Assembly (NCBI RefSeq): GCF_019613795.1
Contig: NZ_CP080429.1
Location: forward strand, 186,001 to 250,000
Direction of reading: 5' to 3'
DNA from: Flavobacterium litorale
GTDB lineage: Bacteria; Bacteroidota; Bacteroidia; Flavobacteriales; Flavobacteriaceae
Length of the DNA stretch: 64,000 nucleotides
Shown piece by piece: positions 63,737 through 64,000 of the stretch (the first letter of the stretch is position 1; every line of letters begins with the position of its first letter). Made by a program: the position numbers and the translations under genes. The notes below the pieces were generated by a model that searched no databases, was not told where the DNA came from, and worked only from the letters and a program-made list of their open reading frames with translations.

Positions 63737-64000
63737 TTATAGTTTATGGGGTAAAAATGGATAATCTTCTTGCTCGTAAACAACATCGTACATTACGTTG
63801 GCATCTGGGTAGGGAGATTCTTCGGCAAACTGTTCACATTCGCTTACCTTATCCTTAACTCTTTTATCTATTGCCTCAATTTCTTCCTCGGTAGCATAAT
63901 CGTTTTCTTTAATTATATCTAACACTTGGGTAATGGGGTCTATTTTCTGGTACTCTTTTACCTCTTCTTTGGTACGGTAATGTTGTGCATCACTCATAGA
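63737..64000 (-). CDS. pdhA: Pyruvate dehydrogenase E1 alpha subunit (C-terminal part; 5' end outside window)
   Basis: The last 86 or so residues are visible and the frame runs off the right edge in frame. SMSDAQHYRTKEEV is the E1-alpha motif that follows the thiamine-diphosphate region (as GHSMSD...YRTKEEV in the family), and the C-terminus ends with EDYPFLPHKL. The methionine seen at 63997 is internal. It lies 6 bp upstream of the E2 gene in the same operon. Confidence 0.88.
   Translation of the reverse strand, partial: SMSDAQHYRTKEEVKEYQKIDPITQVLDIIKENDYATEEEIEAIDKRVKDKVSECEQFAEESPYPDANVMYDVVYEQEDYPFLPHKL

Overview
The window looks like a chromosomal segment of a Bacteroidota bacterium, most likely a member of the Flavobacteriaceae. 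The grounds are a low GC content, type IX secretion (T9SS type B / gliding-motility) C-terminal domains, many lipoproteins with an LxSC-type lipobox, AraC-free two-component and LytTR regulators, and repeated use of the Bacteroidota -7 promoter element TAnnTTTG in place of a sigma-70 -10 box. No plasmid, phage, IS or CRISPR hallmark was found. Most of the window is conserved housekeeping sequence with accessory islands between.

0-10 kb: a minus-strand cluster resembles a methanobactin-type MbnP/MbnH copper module (outer-membrane channel, diheme peroxidase lipoprotein, MbnP lipoprotein, small CxxxC-type membrane protein). It is followed by two small Spy-like secreted proteins, then a minus operon of ACC-deaminase-like enzyme, LysM glucosaminidase and hemL, then a large GAF protein.

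10-18 kb: an HD-domain protein fused to a Pycsar-type membrane effector domain faces a 1242-residue lipoprotein. That lipoprotein combines a metallophosphoesterase, a segment with atypical-kinase-like motifs and a BamA-like barrel. Further on are a propeller-like lipoprotein, a DUF748 protein and a Ca/Na antiporter.

18-20.2 kb: a decay zone with two broken secreted-protein genes, both still carrying promoters and one with a perfect FNR/DNR-like box, flanking an AIM24-family gene.

20.2-26.2 kb: a LuxR-type two-component operon with membrane partners, an initiator tRNA with its own promoter and terminator, and a LytTR membrane regulator with a hydrolase and a secreted protein.

26.3-33 kb: a fluoride riboswitch with intact pairing controls a CLC-F type antiporter, followed by era, der and a TonB-receptor-like barrel.

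33-43.6 kb: an envelope operon (M23 peptidase, MerR, LemA, two TPM proteins), divergent alaS, a GSCFA protein, and a GbsR/MarR regulator whose apparent operator recurs before the next operon (membrane protein, TIGR01777 epimerase).

43.6-64 kb: gcvP with a truncated hemoglobin, a KASIII enzyme, surface polysaccharide genes (flippase, methyltransferase, glycosyltransferase, manC), a fibre-like protein with a T9SS partner, MlaE/MlaF-type lipid transport, a 1256-residue T9SS surface protein, an M28/SDR/SprT operon, and the pyruvate dehydrogenase E2 gene with the end of E1-alpha at the window edge.
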